This document shows, piece after piece, positions 7,519-17,558 of a DNA stretch of 64,000 nt. Every line of letters starts with the position of its first letter. Position 1 is the stretch's first letter. The stretch comes from Chitinophaga varians. Lineage in GTDB: Bacteria > Bacteroidota > Bacteroidia > Chitinophagales > Chitinophagaceae. Both the position numbers and the translations under genes were made by a program. The stretch spans positions 868,001 through 932,000 of the forward strand of contig NZ_JABAIA010000001.1 of NCBI RefSeq assembly GCF_012641275.1, in the 5' to 3' direction. The notes beneath the pieces were generated by a model. It was not told where the DNA came from, made no database searches, and was given only the letters and a program-made list of their open reading frames with translations.

Positions 7519-8409
7519 ATGAAAAAAGCGTTTTTACAGCTGCACCTTTCTGTATTTCTTGCAGGATTCACGGGCATTTTAGGCAAGCTGATATCCCTTA
7601 ATGAAGGATTACTGGTATGGTACCGGTTGCTCATCACTGCTGTTACCATGTATGTCCTGTTCCGTTTACAGGGCACCTTCCGCAAACTTCCCTGGAAAGA
7701 TATTGTGCCGATAGGCGCTACCGGTGTGGTGGTAGCCCTACACTGGCTTTTCTTTTATGGCAGTATTAAATATTCCAATGTATCTATCGGGGTGATTTGT
7801 TTCTCGCTCACCAGCCTCTTTACCGCTGTTTTTGATCCGCTGATCAACCGGCGCCGTTTTGACGTGGCGGAAATGTTGCTCTCTATGCTGACGCTTTTCG
7901 GCATTCTGCTGATTTTTCATTTTGACACCCAATACCGCACCGGTATTGTGCTGGGCATTATTTCCGCGATGTTTGCCGCGCTGTTTACCGTGTACAACAA
8001 ACGCCTGGTCAAACGTTTTGATACCAATACCATTACCTTTTACGAATTATCCACCGGCCTTGTGGTGCTCTCCCTGGCACTGCCTTTTTACCTGCATTTT
8101 TTCCCTGTCAGCTCTGTGATACCGGGCTTTTCCGACCTGATGTACCTGTTGGTGCTGGCCTGGTTATGCACCATTTGTATGTATACCCTGAGCATGAACG
8201 CGCTGAAAAAGATCTCACCCTTCACCGTTAATCTCTGCTTTAACCTGGAGCCGGTGTACAGTATTGTGCTGGCTTTTATCCTTTTTCATGAGAACAAGCA
8301 CCTCAACAACGCTTTCTACGCAGGCCTGGCCTGTATTGTATTGTCTGTAGCCCTGCAAATGGCGCGGGTTACCTGGCAGCATAAGACCGGCAGAGTGATG
8401 GCAGGTTAA
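7519..8409 (+). CDS. EamA/DMT family transporter
   Basis: A 296-residue, ten-helix inner-membrane protein made of two EamA repeats (first ~1-135, second ~145-290), each ending in the family-style Glu/Asn helix (FNLEPVYSIVLAFILFHE in the second). Members export or exchange metabolites such as amino acids or nucleosides; the substrate cannot be read from sequence. The ATG at 7519 is preferred over the GTG two codons upstream. Its stop overlaps the stop of the convergent DeoR gene by 4 bp. Confidence 0.88.
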   Translation: MKKAFLQLHLSVFLAGFTGILGKLISLNEGLLVWYRLLITAVTMYVLFRLQGTFRKLPWKDIVPIGATGVVVALHWLFFYGSIKYSNVSIGVICFSLTSLFTAVFDPLINRRRFDVAEMLLSMLTLFGILLIFHFDTQYRTGIVLGIISAMFAALFTVYNKRLVKRFDTNTITFYELSTGLVVLSLALPFYLHFFPVSSVIPGFSDLMYLLVLAWLCTICMYTLSMNALKKISPFTVNLCFNLEPVYSIVLAFILFHENKHLNNAFYAGLACIVLSVALQMARVTWQHKTGRVMAG

Positions 8410-9155
8410 AACAATTCCAGGTCCAGGTGCTGATAGGCGTCCAGAAAATGATTGTCTGGCTCCAGTTCTGTGATGAGGTAGTTGATCTGGTTGAGATCAC
8501 ACACTTTCATGCGTTGGGAAGAGTTCAGTTTTTCCGCGATGCTCAGGATGGCCATTTTCTTGGAAGCCCTTAACATGGCCCTTTTCACCTGTACCACTTC
8601 CCAGTCTGATTCCGTCATGCCGTCCTGTATGGAGAAGCCGTTGGCGCCCAGCAGGCACAGGTCCACTTTTATCTCTGCCAGCTGGTTGATAACGCTGGCG
8701 CCTATATGAATATGTGAACTGCGGGACAACTGGCCGCCGATGGTGATAACGGTCAGGTTGGGATGTTCTACCAGTTGCAGCGCCACGAGGGGGCTGATGG
8801 TAAAAAACGTGGCCCGCAGGTTGACCGGTATCGCTTTTGCCAATTCTATCATCGTGGTGCCTCCACCGGTGAGGATGACCATATCGTTTTTCAGCAGTTT
8901 CAGTGTCTTTTCCGCTATTTGCTTTTTTGCGGCCTGTGCATAAACGGAGTTTCCTTCATCGAACGGATAGTGGAAAGAACGGCCGATGGCGCCGCCATGC
9001 ACTTTCAATACTTTGCCTTCTTCCGCCATCTCTTTCAGGTCTCTTCGGACGGTATCTTCAGAAATACTGAGCATGGCGCTGATATCGGTGGAAAGAACTT
9101 TGTTGTGCAGGTTGATCTGCTTCATAATAAACGCCTGGCGCTCTTCTTTCAACAT
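8406..9155 (-). CDS. DeoR/GlpR family transcriptional regulator
   Basis: A 249-residue repressor type. An N-terminal winged helix-turn-helix (~1-57; SISEDTVRRDLKEM is the recognition region, followed by VHGGAI) precedes a DeoRC sugar-phosphate sensor domain with the GGGTTMIELA phosphate loop and GANGFS. The ATG at 9155 fits the family start MLKEERQ; an upstream GTG at 9182 would add nine residues. Transcribed away from susCD, separated by a 303-bp gap with repeated motifs, so it probably controls susCD and itself in response to a sugar phosphate. Confidence 0.9.
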   Translation of the reverse strand: MLKEERQAFIMKQINLHNKVLSTDISAMLSISEDTVRRDLKEMAEEGKVLKVHGGAIGRSFHYPFDEGNSVYAQAAKKQIAEKTLKLLKNDMVILTGGGTTMIELAKAIPVNLRATFFTISPLVALQLVEHPNLTVITIGGQLSRSSHIHIGASVINQLAEIKVDLCLLGANGFSIQDGMTESDWEVVQVKRAMLRASKKMAILSIAEKLNSSQRMKVCDLNQINYLITELEPDNHFLDAYQHLDLELF

Positions 9156-9210
9156 GCTGTGGGGAATTTTTTGCTTGTTCACAAATGTAGAAAAATCTAA
9201 TCCAAATTGA

Positions 9211-9321
9211 TTATGCGTGTTTTAGCAATATTTCACATTAAATAAACGCATTTTCCTGTAATTTGCCTTTTTTTCAAGAAATTTTATGCTACTTTCATGC
9301 ACTAAAACGCAAATAAATGCA
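9211..9321. promoter_or_regulatory. candidate DeoR operator repeats in the deoR-susC gap
   Basis: The 9156-9458 gap holds three related sites: TTATGCGTGTTTTAG (9211-9225, whose complement reads TAAAACACGCAT), AATAAACGCATTTTC (9241-9255) and CTAAAACGCAAATAAATGCA (9302-9321). All share a TAAA(A)CGCA core. Position between a divergent regulator and its likely target suggests operators; this is inference. The rest of the gap to 9458 looks like a long AT-rich susC leader. Confidence 0.5.
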
Positions 9322-9458
9322 AGATTCCCGTGTACCTGAGTGAGAAACTGCGTTCTTTCTGTAAACAGTAACCGATTGTAGAAAATAGTTTAATTATCTG
9401 TATTCCAACACGTTAGAACTAAAAACTTTTAAAACAGCCAACATCTAAATCTAAAAAC

Positions 9459-12400
9459 ATGAAGAAAAGGCTACTTTTCACTTTCATTTTTTTGCTGGTT
9501 TATGCGAGTTCATGGGCCCAAAATATCATTACGGGCACTGTACTGGATAAGAGCAGCCAGCAACCCATTATCGGGGCTACGATAACCGCCGGTAAAAAAG
9601 GTACCGTGACCGATCCGGACGGGAAGTTCAGACTGGACGCACCTGCCGGCACGGTGGTAGTACATGTTACCTTTATCGGCTATCAGCCGCAGGACGTACC
9701 GGTAGGCAAAAATGCCCTGCGCATCCTGCTGTCGCCCGATGAACGTTCCCTGGAACAGGTAGTCGTGGTAGGTTATGGCACCCAGAAAAAAGCCAACCTC
9801 ACCGGTGCTGTTAACACCGTAGATATCAGCAAAACCATGCAGGGGCGCCCTATCACCGACCCCTCCAAAGCACTGCAGGGTATCTCTCCGGGCCTCAACA
9901 TCCAGTATTCCAACGGCGGTTTAACAGCCGGCCCTTCTATCAACATCCGCGGCATGGGCTCCGTTAACGGCAGCAACCGCCCGCTGATCCTGGTAGACAA
10001 CGTGGAAACACCGGACCTCACCATGATCAATCCGGAAGACATCGAAAGCGTTTCCGTGTTGAAAGATGCGGCTTCCACCTCCATCTATGGCGCCCGCGCC
10101 GCTTTTGGTGTGGTGCTCATCAAAACAAAATCAGGTGTTCGTAACATGCCGACAAGAGTTACCTACTCCAACAACTTTGGCTGGAACTCCCCCACCAGTC
10201 TGCCTGATTTCGCTGATCCCGTACAGGAACTGACAGGACTGATCAACGCCGCCAAACGTACTGGTGCTACCTCTCCTGAACTGTTTGGTATGCAACTGAG
10301 CAAACTGCGCGACGGCATCAAAAACTGGCAGGACAAATATGCCAACAACCGCAAAAGCAACGAAATGGTGCCCGGCGAAGATTTTGACCTGCCTACCGGC
10401 AGCAGCCCGGCTTATTTCTACCGCGTATGGGACGTTAAAGATATCATGCTCAGAAAATGGTCCCCGCAACAGGTACACAACCTGAGCGTACAGGGCGGCA
10501 GCGAAAAAGTATCCTACTTCCTGTCTGCCGGCTACAACAACACCGGAGGCGTGATGAAGCTCAATCCTGACCAGGTGAAGAAATACAACATCACCGGCGC
10601 CGTAAATGCCTCTGTGACCAACTGGCTGGACCTGGACCTGAAAATGATGTACCGTAACTTCGAGTACGACTACCCTTACCAATACCAGAACTATTTTCAA
10701 TACATGTGGCGCTGGGGCGCGTACTTCCCGTACGGCACCTACCAGGGCAACTACTTCCGCCATACTCCCGGCTATTTAGCCAACGCTCCGACCAACGATG
10801 TTGTGGACAACTACACTCGTGTAAACCTGGGCGCTACCCTGAAACTCACCAAAGACCTGAACGTACGTGCTGATTATACTATTGGCCGCGACAACATCAT
10901 GCGTCATGAAGTAGGCGGAAAGGTAATGCTGTGGGACTTCTGGCAATCCACTATGCCATTGAAAGACCTGGCCGCCGGTACCAGCGACAACAAGATGGGC
11001 TACCGCGCCAACCGTTATAAAGTAAATACTTTCAACATCTACGCCACCTACGATAAGAAGCTGAGTAAAGACCACGCCATCAAAGTAATGGTGGGCGCCA
11101 ATGCGGAAGATGCTGACACCGTTGGTGTAAATGCATCCCGCCTGACGCCACTGGACCAGTCCAAACCGGAATTCAACCTGGCTGTAGGTGACATGTCCAC
11201 CAGCGGTTTCCATCTTGCGCGCGCCTATGCAGGTTTCTTCGGCAGGGTGAACTATAACTACAAAGACAAATGGTTACTGGAGCTGAACGGTCGTTATGAC
11301 GGCGCTTCTTCCTTCCCTCCTGCTGACCGCTGGGCATTTTTTCCATCTGCGTCCGCAGGTTACCGCATCAGCCAGGAGTCTTTCTTCCAGCCGGTCCGCA
11401 ATATCCTGTCTGACATGAAGATCCGTGCCTCTTATGGTACCCTGGGCAACCAGGACCTGGGCGGCGTATACTATATTCCGTTCATGCCAACCAGCACTGT
11501 AAACTGGGTGGTAGGCAATAACAATGCACCAGGCGTTGCCGCACCTACCGCAGTAACCAAATCCCTCACCTGGGAAACTGTGCGTACACTGGACTTTGGT
11601 ACAGACATCAGCCTGTTCAACAATAACATCAATGTGACCTTTGACTGGTACGAGCGTAATACCTCTGATATGCTTACCAGCAAAGCCGTTCCTTCCGCTT
11701 TCGGTGCTGCCGCCCCAATGGTAAACAATGGCGCACTGCGTACCCGCGGTTACGAAATCTCCATTGACGCGAACTATCCGCTGAAAAAAGACTGGACCAT
11801 ATATGGTACACTGAGCTTCTGGGACAGCAAAACATTTGTTACACAGTGGGACAACCCGTCCATGCTGCTGACCCAAAACTATGTCGGCAAACAACTGGGC
11901 GAGATCTGGGGCTTTGAAACAGACCGTTATTTCACCAAAGATGACGATATGACCAAGCTGCCCGACCAGTCCAAGCTGACTGACGGTACCTTTAAATTCG
12001 GTCCCGGCGATATCAAATACAAGGACCTGGACGGCAGCGGCGTGATTGACGGCGGCAAAGGCTCCCTGAACGACCACGGTGACCTGAAACGTATCGGTAA
12101 CGCCCTCCCCCGCTATCAATACAGCGTAAGACTGGGTACTACCTTCAAACAGTTCGATTTCGATGTATTGTTCCAGGGTGTAGGAAAACAGAACTACTGG
12201 GGCCTCGGTGACCTCGCCATCCCGCTGTACCGCGCCGGCGACATCCTGTATGATCACCAGCTGGACTTCTGGACAGAAAGCAATCCAAACGCCAAATACC
12301 CGAACCCATATCCCAACAATGCCAACGGTAAAGTTCAGGGTCTGACCGCTGCCGCCGGTGGCAACAACTTCTACCCACAATCCAAATACCTGCTTAACCT

Positions 12401-12632
12401 GGCATATCTGCGCCTGAAAAACATCACGCTGGGATATACCCTGCCGGACGCACTGATCAAACGTGCCCACCTGCAGAAAGTACGTGTATACGCCAGCGCC
12501 CAGAATATTGCCACTATCTCCAACGTAGGCGTTCCCATCGATCCGGAAATCACTACCGGCGAAGGCAATATCTATGGCAGGACCTGGCCGTTCCAGAAAA
12601 CGTGGTCCTTCGGATTACAGGTAAACTTCTAA
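9459..12632 (+). CDS. SusC/RagA family TonB-linked outer membrane protein
   Basis: A 1057-residue outer-membrane transporter: signal peptide (~1-20), carboxypeptidase-regulatory-like domain (ITGTVLDKSSQQPIIGATI..., ~22-105), the SusC signature VVVVGYGTQKKANLTGAV, a plug domain with NIRGMGSVNG and PLILVDNVE, and a C-terminal beta-barrel ending in Phe (SFGLQVNF). With SusD it should import an oligosaccharide or peptide using TonB energy. Followed 11 bp later by susD. No glycoside hydrolase is nearby, so it is not a classic polysaccharide utilisation locus; the downstream S9 peptidase leaves open a peptide substrate. Confidence 0.95.
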   Translation: MKKRLLFTFIFLLVYASSWAQNIITGTVLDKSSQQPIIGATITAGKKGTVTDPDGKFRLDAPAGTVVVHVTFIGYQPQDVPVGKNALRILLSPDERSLEQVVVVGYGTQKKANLTGAVNTVDISKTMQGRPITDPSKALQGISPGLNIQYSNGGLTAGPSINIRGMGSVNGSNRPLILVDNVETPDLTMINPEDIESVSVLKDAASTSIYGARAAFGVVLIKTKSGVRNMPTRVTYSNNFGWNSPTSLPDFADPVQELTGLINAAKRTGATSPELFGMQLSKLRDGIKNWQDKYANNRKSNEMVPGEDFDLPTGSSPAYFYRVWDVKDIMLRKWSPQQVHNLSVQGGSEKVSYFLSAGYNNTGGVMKLNPDQVKKYNITGAVNASVTNWLDLDLKMMYRNFEYDYPYQYQNYFQYMWRWGAYFPYGTYQGNYFRHTPGYLANAPTNDVVDNYTRVNLGATLKLTKDLNVRADYTIGRDNIMRHEVGGKVMLWDFWQSTMPLKDLAAGTSDNKMGYRANRYKVNTFNIYATYDKKLSKDHAIKVMVGANAEDADTVGVNASRLTPLDQSKPEFNLAVGDMSTSGFHLARAYAGFFGRVNYNYKDKWLLELNGRYDGASSFPPADRWAFFPSASAGYRISQESFFQPVRNILSDMKIRASYGTLGNQDLGGVYYIPFMPTSTVNWVVGNNNAPGVAAPTAVTKSLTWETVRTLDFGTDISLFNNNINVTFDWYERNTSDMLTSKAVPSAFGAAAPMVNNGALRTRGYEISIDANYPLKKDWTIYGTLSFWDSKTFVTQWDNPSMLLTQNYVGKQLGEIWGFETDRYFTKDDDMTKLPDQSKLTDGTFKFGPGDIKYKDLDGSGVIDGGKGSLNDHGDLKRIGNALPRYQYSVRLGTTFKQFDFDVLFQGVGKQNYWGLGDLAIPLYRAGDILYDHQLDFWTESNPNAKYPNPYPNNANGKVQGLTAAAGGNNFYPQSKYLLNLAYLRLKNITLGYTLPDALIKRAHLQKVRVYASAQNIATISNVGVPIDPEITTGEGNIYGRTWPFQKTWSFGLQVNF

Positions 12633-12643
12633 AACAGCAGCAC

Positions 12644-14314
12644 ATGACAAAGCGTATATATATACCCGTTATATTATTGATGATCATTGCAACAGTAGGT
12701 TGCAAGAAATATGTTGACAAAGGACTGCCAGACACCTTTGACGACAATAATTTCTGGCGGACAGAAGACAACGTCCGCGTTTATTGCTGGTCTTTTTATG
12801 AGATGTTCCCGGGATATGGCAATGGCAACGGCACCGGTGATTTTTACTTCACCACCCTGTCTGATGACCAGGCAGCGCCCACCATCCAGCCGCTGACCAT
12901 CAACATACCCACCAGCAATTCCAAATGGGACTTCTCTTACGTGCGTAAAGCCAATATTCTGCTGGAAAGGGCTGACCGCGTACAGATGGCCGATGAAGCC
13001 AAAAACCACTGGAAAGGCGTGGCCCGTTTTTTCCGTGCACTGGCCTACTACAACCTGGTGAGAGAATTTGGCGATGTTCCCTGGCTGGGACATTCCATGG
13101 ACATCAGCGACAGCAACTATATCTACAAAGGCCGCGATCCCCGCACCCAGGTGATGGACAGTGTCCTCAACGATCTGGATTTCGCTATCACCAACCTCCG
13201 GGTAAAAGACCAGGACAATACCATCAACCAGTACATTGCGCTGGCACTGAAGTCACGCATATGCCTGTACGAAGGTACCTGGCGTAAATACCACACCGCC
13301 GTGGGACTGCAAGGCGCCGACAAGTTCCTGCTGGCTGCCAAAGATGCCGCTGAAAAGCTGATCGCCGGTCCGTATGTGTTGAATACAGACTACACCACCA
13401 CATACAACTCCATCGACCTGTCTACCAGCAAGGAAGTGTTGTTGTACAAAAAATATCTGCCCAGCTACCTGACTCACTCCCTGATCGGCTACCTGACCAG
13501 CAGTACCACCATGTCTGGCATCAACAAAAACGCGATCGAGTCTTTCGTTTGCACCGACGGGCTGCCTATCAGCCTGTCCCCGCTCTATAAAGGCGATGAC
13601 AACATTCAGAATACCCGGGCCAACAGGGACAAACGCCTGCTGCAATCCATCGACACCGTGTTGTGCTACAAAACCAACCTGGTGGCTGGCAGACAAAGCA
13701 GCACCGGCTATCGTCCGGCTAAATTCCTGAACCCGCTGGTAGCCAACGTGGTAGCGCCTTACAACGATACCGACGCTCCGCTGTTCTGGCTGGCAGAAGT
13801 GCTGCTCAACTACGCAGAAGCCGCCGCCGAACTGAACAACATGGGTAAATATACCTTCAGCCAGGCTGACCTGGACAAATCCGTGAACAAACTGCGTGCA
13901 AGGGCCGGTGTGGCCCCGCTGCAATACCTCGGCTCTGAACAGCAGGTAGGTGTGAATGGTACCGCATTCAGTGACCCGGCCAATAAAATCAATGTTTCCC
14001 CCCTGATCTGGGAAGTAAGAAGAGAAAGAAGGGTGGAACTGATGCTGGACGGTTTCCGGTATCATGACCTGATGCGCTGGTCTTTAGGCGCTAACCTGAA
14101 CACAACTACCAACCCCGACATCGCCAAAGGCGCCAAAGTGCCGCCTCCTCCGGCCGGACAAACGCTTGACCGCGATGCCAACGGCTATATCCTGGTATAT
14201 GCCCCTACCGTGTCCCGTGTGTTCTCCGACCCGAAAAACTACCTTCAGCCTATCCCCAGCGGACAGATTTCCCTCTATCCTGCAGGAAGGCTGACCCAGA
14301 ACCCGGGCTGGTAA
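12644..14314 (+). CDS. SusD/RagB family nutrient-binding lipoprotein
   Basis: A 556-residue surface lipoprotein, the lid of the SusC channel. Signal peptide with lipobox ATVGC (Cys20), then YVDKGLPDTFDDNNFWRTE, TPR-like helices (FFRALAYYNLVREFGDVPWLG), and the C-terminal RAD-type region ending IPSGQISLYPAGRLTQNPGW, all typical. The ATG at 12644 is used since it begins the signal peptide; an in-frame ATG at 12602 lies inside susC. Operonic with susC and followed by a strong terminator. Confidence 0.95.
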   Translation: MTKRIYIPVILLMIIATVGCKKYVDKGLPDTFDDNNFWRTEDNVRVYCWSFYEMFPGYGNGNGTGDFYFTTLSDDQAAPTIQPLTINIPTSNSKWDFSYVRKANILLERADRVQMADEAKNHWKGVARFFRALAYYNLVREFGDVPWLGHSMDISDSNYIYKGRDPRTQVMDSVLNDLDFAITNLRVKDQDNTINQYIALALKSRICLYEGTWRKYHTAVGLQGADKFLLAAKDAAEKLIAGPYVLNTDYTTTYNSIDLSTSKEVLLYKKYLPSYLTHSLIGYLTSSTTMSGINKNAIESFVCTDGLPISLSPLYKGDDNIQNTRANRDKRLLQSIDTVLCYKTNLVAGRQSSTGYRPAKFLNPLVANVVAPYNDTDAPLFWLAEVLLNYAEAAAELNNMGKYTFSQADLDKSVNKLRARAGVAPLQYLGSEQQVGVNGTAFSDPANKINVSPLIWEVRRERRVELMLDGFRYHDLMRWSLGANLNTTTNPDIAKGAKVPPPPAGQTLDRDANGYILVYAPTVSRVFSDPKNYLQPIPSGQISLYPAGRLTQNPGW

Positions 14315-14362
14315 TTTCCTCTATCGTGTGATCTGCATATGAGATAAATCGAAACAACAAAA

Positions 14363-14408
14363 ACGCGAAAGCCCCCTGGCCAGCCATTGGTCAGGGGGCT
14401 TTTGCGTT
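14363..14408 (+). terminator. intrinsic terminator after susD
   Basis: Stem AAAGCCCCCTGGCC (14368-14381) with GGTCAGGGGGCTTT (14389-14402), one mismatch, followed by TTTGCGTT. Confidence 0.85.
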
Positions 14409-14477
14409 CTATGCCTGCCGCCCGCCGCTGGTAAAAGTCTTTGGCACTTTTGCCCAAAAAATTTATACTTTGTGACC

Positions 14478-17312
14478 ATGAGAAATATGTTACTGGCCCT
14501 TCCCCTGCTAGGGGCCTCTTTTGCTTATGCCCAACAACCTGCCAAAAAGCCGCTGGACCACTCCGTGTACGACAGCTGGCAAAATATCGGCACTAAACTG
14601 ATCAGCAACGATGGACAATGGGTGGTGTATACCGTCGCCCTGCAGGAAGGAGACGGTTCCCTGGTCATCTATGACCGTAAAACAGGCCAGTCCCGGACCA
14701 TTGCCCGTGGCAGCAGCCCGGTGATCACCAACGATTCCCGGCATGTGATATTCAGCATTAAACCGCTGTTTAAAGACACCCGCGAAGCCCGCATCAAAAA
14801 GAAAAAACCGGCTGAAATGCCGAAAGATTCCATGGGCATCGTTACCCTCGCCACCGGCGACCTTCAGAAACTCCCAGGCATCAAATCCTTTAAAACACCC
14901 GCCAAAGGCAGCGGATGGCTCGCATACCTGGTAGAAAAACCAGCCGCCGACAGCGCAAAAGCCAAAGGCAAAACCACTACCAAAACTGCCGATGACGACC
15001 GTGCTGATGATGATAAAAGCAGCAGCGATAAAAATGAAAATGGTACCCTCGTCATCCGTCAACTGAAAGACGGCAGCCAGGACTCCGTTAAAAACGTGGC
15101 GGAATATGTGTTCAGCAAACCAGGTAATAACCTTCTGATAGAAATCACTTCGGAGAAAAAAGACTCCCTGTCCCGCTCCGGCGTACTGCTGTGGCATACC
15201 GCCAACCGCAAGGCAGATACGCTCAGCCGCGGCTATGGCGATTACAAACAATTCGCCTTCGATGACAAGGGAGAACAGGCCGCCTATTTCGGTACACGCG
15301 ACAGCGCTAAATCCCTCCAGCAGTTCTACCAGCTGTTTTATTATAAACCCGGACAGGACAGCGCCATTACCGCAGCCGATAAAAACAGCAGCGGCATTCC
15401 CTCCCGCTGGACCATCAGCTCCAACAGCCTGATCTGGTTCAGCAAAGACGGGCAACGCCTGTTCTTTGGCACCGCTCCCATCCTGCCGGTAAAAGATACC
15501 AGCATCGTGGATTTTGAAGTGGCCAAAGTAGATATCTGGAACTATAAAGATGACTACCTGCAACCCATGCAGCTCAAAAACGCAGACAAGGAACTGAAAA
15601 GGAACTATGCTGCCATATATTATCCCGGCTCCAAACGTATCCTCCAGCTGGGCGATCAGGACCTGGAGAACGTGGTCATCCCCGCAGAAGGCAATGGCCG
15701 CTACGCCCTCGGTTACACCGATAAAGGCGACCGCATTCAGCTGCAATGGATAGGCCGTACCCTCAAAACAGGCTATCTGATCAACCTGGAAGATGGTTCC
15801 CGCAAAAAAATCAAAGAGAAACTGGATGGCTTCTATTCCATCTCTCCCAATGGCCAGTATATCCTGTGGTACGACCTGGTGGACAAACAATATTCCACCT
15901 ATCATAATGCCACCGGCACCGTAGTCAACATCACCAAAAACATTCCGACCAAACTGTTTGATGAAGAAGATGACCATCCCGACGTACCGGAACCATACGG
16001 CATTGCAGGATGGCTCAACAACGACAAGTTTGTATACCTCTATGACCGTTACGATATCTGGGAAGTAGATCCCACCGGCAAAAAAGCACCTGCCATGATC
16101 ACCTTTGGCAAAGGCCGCCAGGAGAAAACCCGTTTCCGCGTCCTGAAGCTGGACGAAGAACAGAAGTTTTACAATCCCGGCGACCTGCTGGTGCTCAGTG
16201 CCTTCCAGGACAGCAGCAAATACAACGGTTTCTACTCCCTGCAATTACAGGCAAAAAATGAAAAGCTGCGCAGGCCGCAACAGCTGGTACTGGGCCCCAA
16301 CAGCTACCTGGACCTGGTGAAAGCGAAAGACGCCAACGCATATACGTATACCCGTGCCAGTTATACAGAATCGCCCAATGTATATACCGGCGAACTGAAC
16401 AAAGCGGTGAAAATCAGCAATACCAACCCGCAACAGCAGGAGTACAACTGGGGCACCGCCTCCCTGTATAAGTGGACCACCTTCACCGGCAAGCAGTCAG
16501 AAGGTATCCTCTATAAACCGGAAGACTTCGACCCCAACAAAAAATACCCGGTTATTTTCTATTTCTACGAGAAACTGACCGATGGCCTCTATAGCTATCA
16601 GGCACCCGCGCCTACGCCATCCCGGCTGAACATCTCCTTCTTTGTCAGCCGTGGTTACCTGGTGTTTGCACCGGATATCACGTATGAAAACGGTTACCCG
16701 GGCAAAAGCGCCTACGATTATATCGTGAGCGCGGCCGAAGATCTTGCCAAACAACCATGGGTAGACGGCAAAAACATGGGGATACAGGGTCAGAGCTGGG
16801 GTGGCTACCAGGTAGCTTTCCTGATCACGCAGACCAACCTTTTTAAGGCGGCATGGGCCGGAGCGCCGGTAGCCAATATGACCAGCGCCTATGGCGGCAT
16901 ACGTTGGGAAAGCGGTATGAACCGCCAATTCCAATACGAACATTCCCAGAGCCGCATCGGCGCCACCCTGTGGGACAAACCGGAGCTGTACATACAGAAC
17001 TCTCCGCTGTTTAATCTTCCGAAAGTAAATACGCCTGTTGCCATTATGGCCAACGATGCCGACGGCGCCGTTCCCTGGTACCAGGGCATTGAAATGTTCA
17101 CCGGCTTACGCCGCCTTGGCAAACCTGTATGGCTGCTGAACTACAACAACGAAGCGCATAACCTCGTACAACGCCAGAACCGTAAAGACATCCAGCGCCG
17201 CGAGCAACAGTTCTTCGACCACTTCCTGAAAGGCGCTCCTGCGCCACAGTGGCTCGAGTCCGGTGTTCCTGCCACGGAGAAAGGCATTAACTGGGGCTTT
17301 GACGTGAAATAA
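14478..17312 (+). CDS. S9 family serine peptidase with signal peptide
   Basis: A 944-residue secreted (likely periplasmic) peptidase. Signal peptide at 1-20 (LLGASFAYAQ); a long beta-propeller-like region with a Lys/Asp-rich low-complexity insert (~160-190); C-terminal alpha/beta-hydrolase domain with nucleophile Ser773 in GQSWGGY, acid ~Asp862 in ANDADGAVP and His894 in NNEAHNL, the prolyl-oligopeptidase order. ATG 14478 is chosen over the GTG six bases upstream. Lies alone between two terminators, so separately expressed from susCD. Probably cleaves short peptides; specificity unknown. Confidence 0.9.
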   Translation: MRNMLLALPLLGASFAYAQQPAKKPLDHSVYDSWQNIGTKLISNDGQWVVYTVALQEGDGSLVIYDRKTGQSRTIARGSSPVITNDSRHVIFSIKPLFKDTREARIKKKKPAEMPKDSMGIVTLATGDLQKLPGIKSFKTPAKGSGWLAYLVEKPAADSAKAKGKTTTKTADDDRADDDKSSSDKNENGTLVIRQLKDGSQDSVKNVAEYVFSKPGNNLLIEITSEKKDSLSRSGVLLWHTANRKADTLSRGYGDYKQFAFDDKGEQAAYFGTRDSAKSLQQFYQLFYYKPGQDSAITAADKNSSGIPSRWTISSNSLIWFSKDGQRLFFGTAPILPVKDTSIVDFEVAKVDIWNYKDDYLQPMQLKNADKELKRNYAAIYYPGSKRILQLGDQDLENVVIPAEGNGRYALGYTDKGDRIQLQWIGRTLKTGYLINLEDGSRKKIKEKLDGFYSISPNGQYILWYDLVDKQYSTYHNATGTVVNITKNIPTKLFDEEDDHPDVPEPYGIAGWLNNDKFVYLYDRYDIWEVDPTGKKAPAMITFGKGRQEKTRFRVLKLDEEQKFYNPGDLLVLSAFQDSSKYNGFYSLQLQAKNEKLRRPQQLVLGPNSYLDLVKAKDANAYTYTRASYTESPNVYTGELNKAVKISNTNPQQQEYNWGTASLYKWTTFTGKQSEGILYKPEDFDPNKKYPVIFYFYEKLTDGLYSYQAPAPTPSRLNISFFVSRGYLVFAPDITYENGYPGKSAYDYIVSAAEDLAKQPWVDGKNMGIQGQSWGGYQVAFLITQTNLFKAAWAGAPVANMTSAYGGIRWESGMNRQFQYEHSQSRIGATLWDKPELYIQNSPLFNLPKVNTPVAIMANDADGAVPWYQGIEMFTGLRRLGKPVWLLNYNNEAHNLVQRQNRKDIQRREQQFFDHFLKGAPAPQWLESGVPATEKGINWGFDVK

Positions 17313-17364
17313 TTCAAGGATTTTTTGATTGACGGATTTTTTGATTTCCGTGGATCACAGAGAT

Positions 17365-17407
17365 AAAGACCGAAGCGATTAAATACCAATCGCTTCGGTC
17401 TTTTTTT
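17365..17407 (+). terminator. intrinsic terminator after S9 peptidase gene
   Basis: Perfect 16-bp stem AAAGACCGAAGCGATT / AATCGCTTCGGTCTTT with a 7-nt loop, then seven T. The flanks carry outer AT-rich repeats (GATTTTTTGATT at ~17319 and ATCAAAAAATTC at ~17441) that could pair around it. Confidence 0.9.
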
Positions 17408-17558
17408 CGCTTACAGCTCCCTGAATCTCCAAATTCAGACATCAAAAAATTCATAATATTTAACAAAAAACATATATTTACAATGAATAATCGCCACTTT
17501 AGCGTATGGTGTGATTTGCAGCGATAGCGATATCCACTAACACCACATTTTAGTACCT

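Noticed and set aside
11274..12470. Long open frame on the minus strand inside susC
   Set aside because: Antisense shadow of a GC-richer coding region; susC is unmistakable and the antisense product is Val/Gly-rich with no domain.
14508..16244. 578-codon minus-strand open frame inside the S9 peptidase gene
   Set aside because: Antisense shadow; composition Phe/Val/Gly-rich, no signal or motif, and the peptidase shows an intact catalytic triad.
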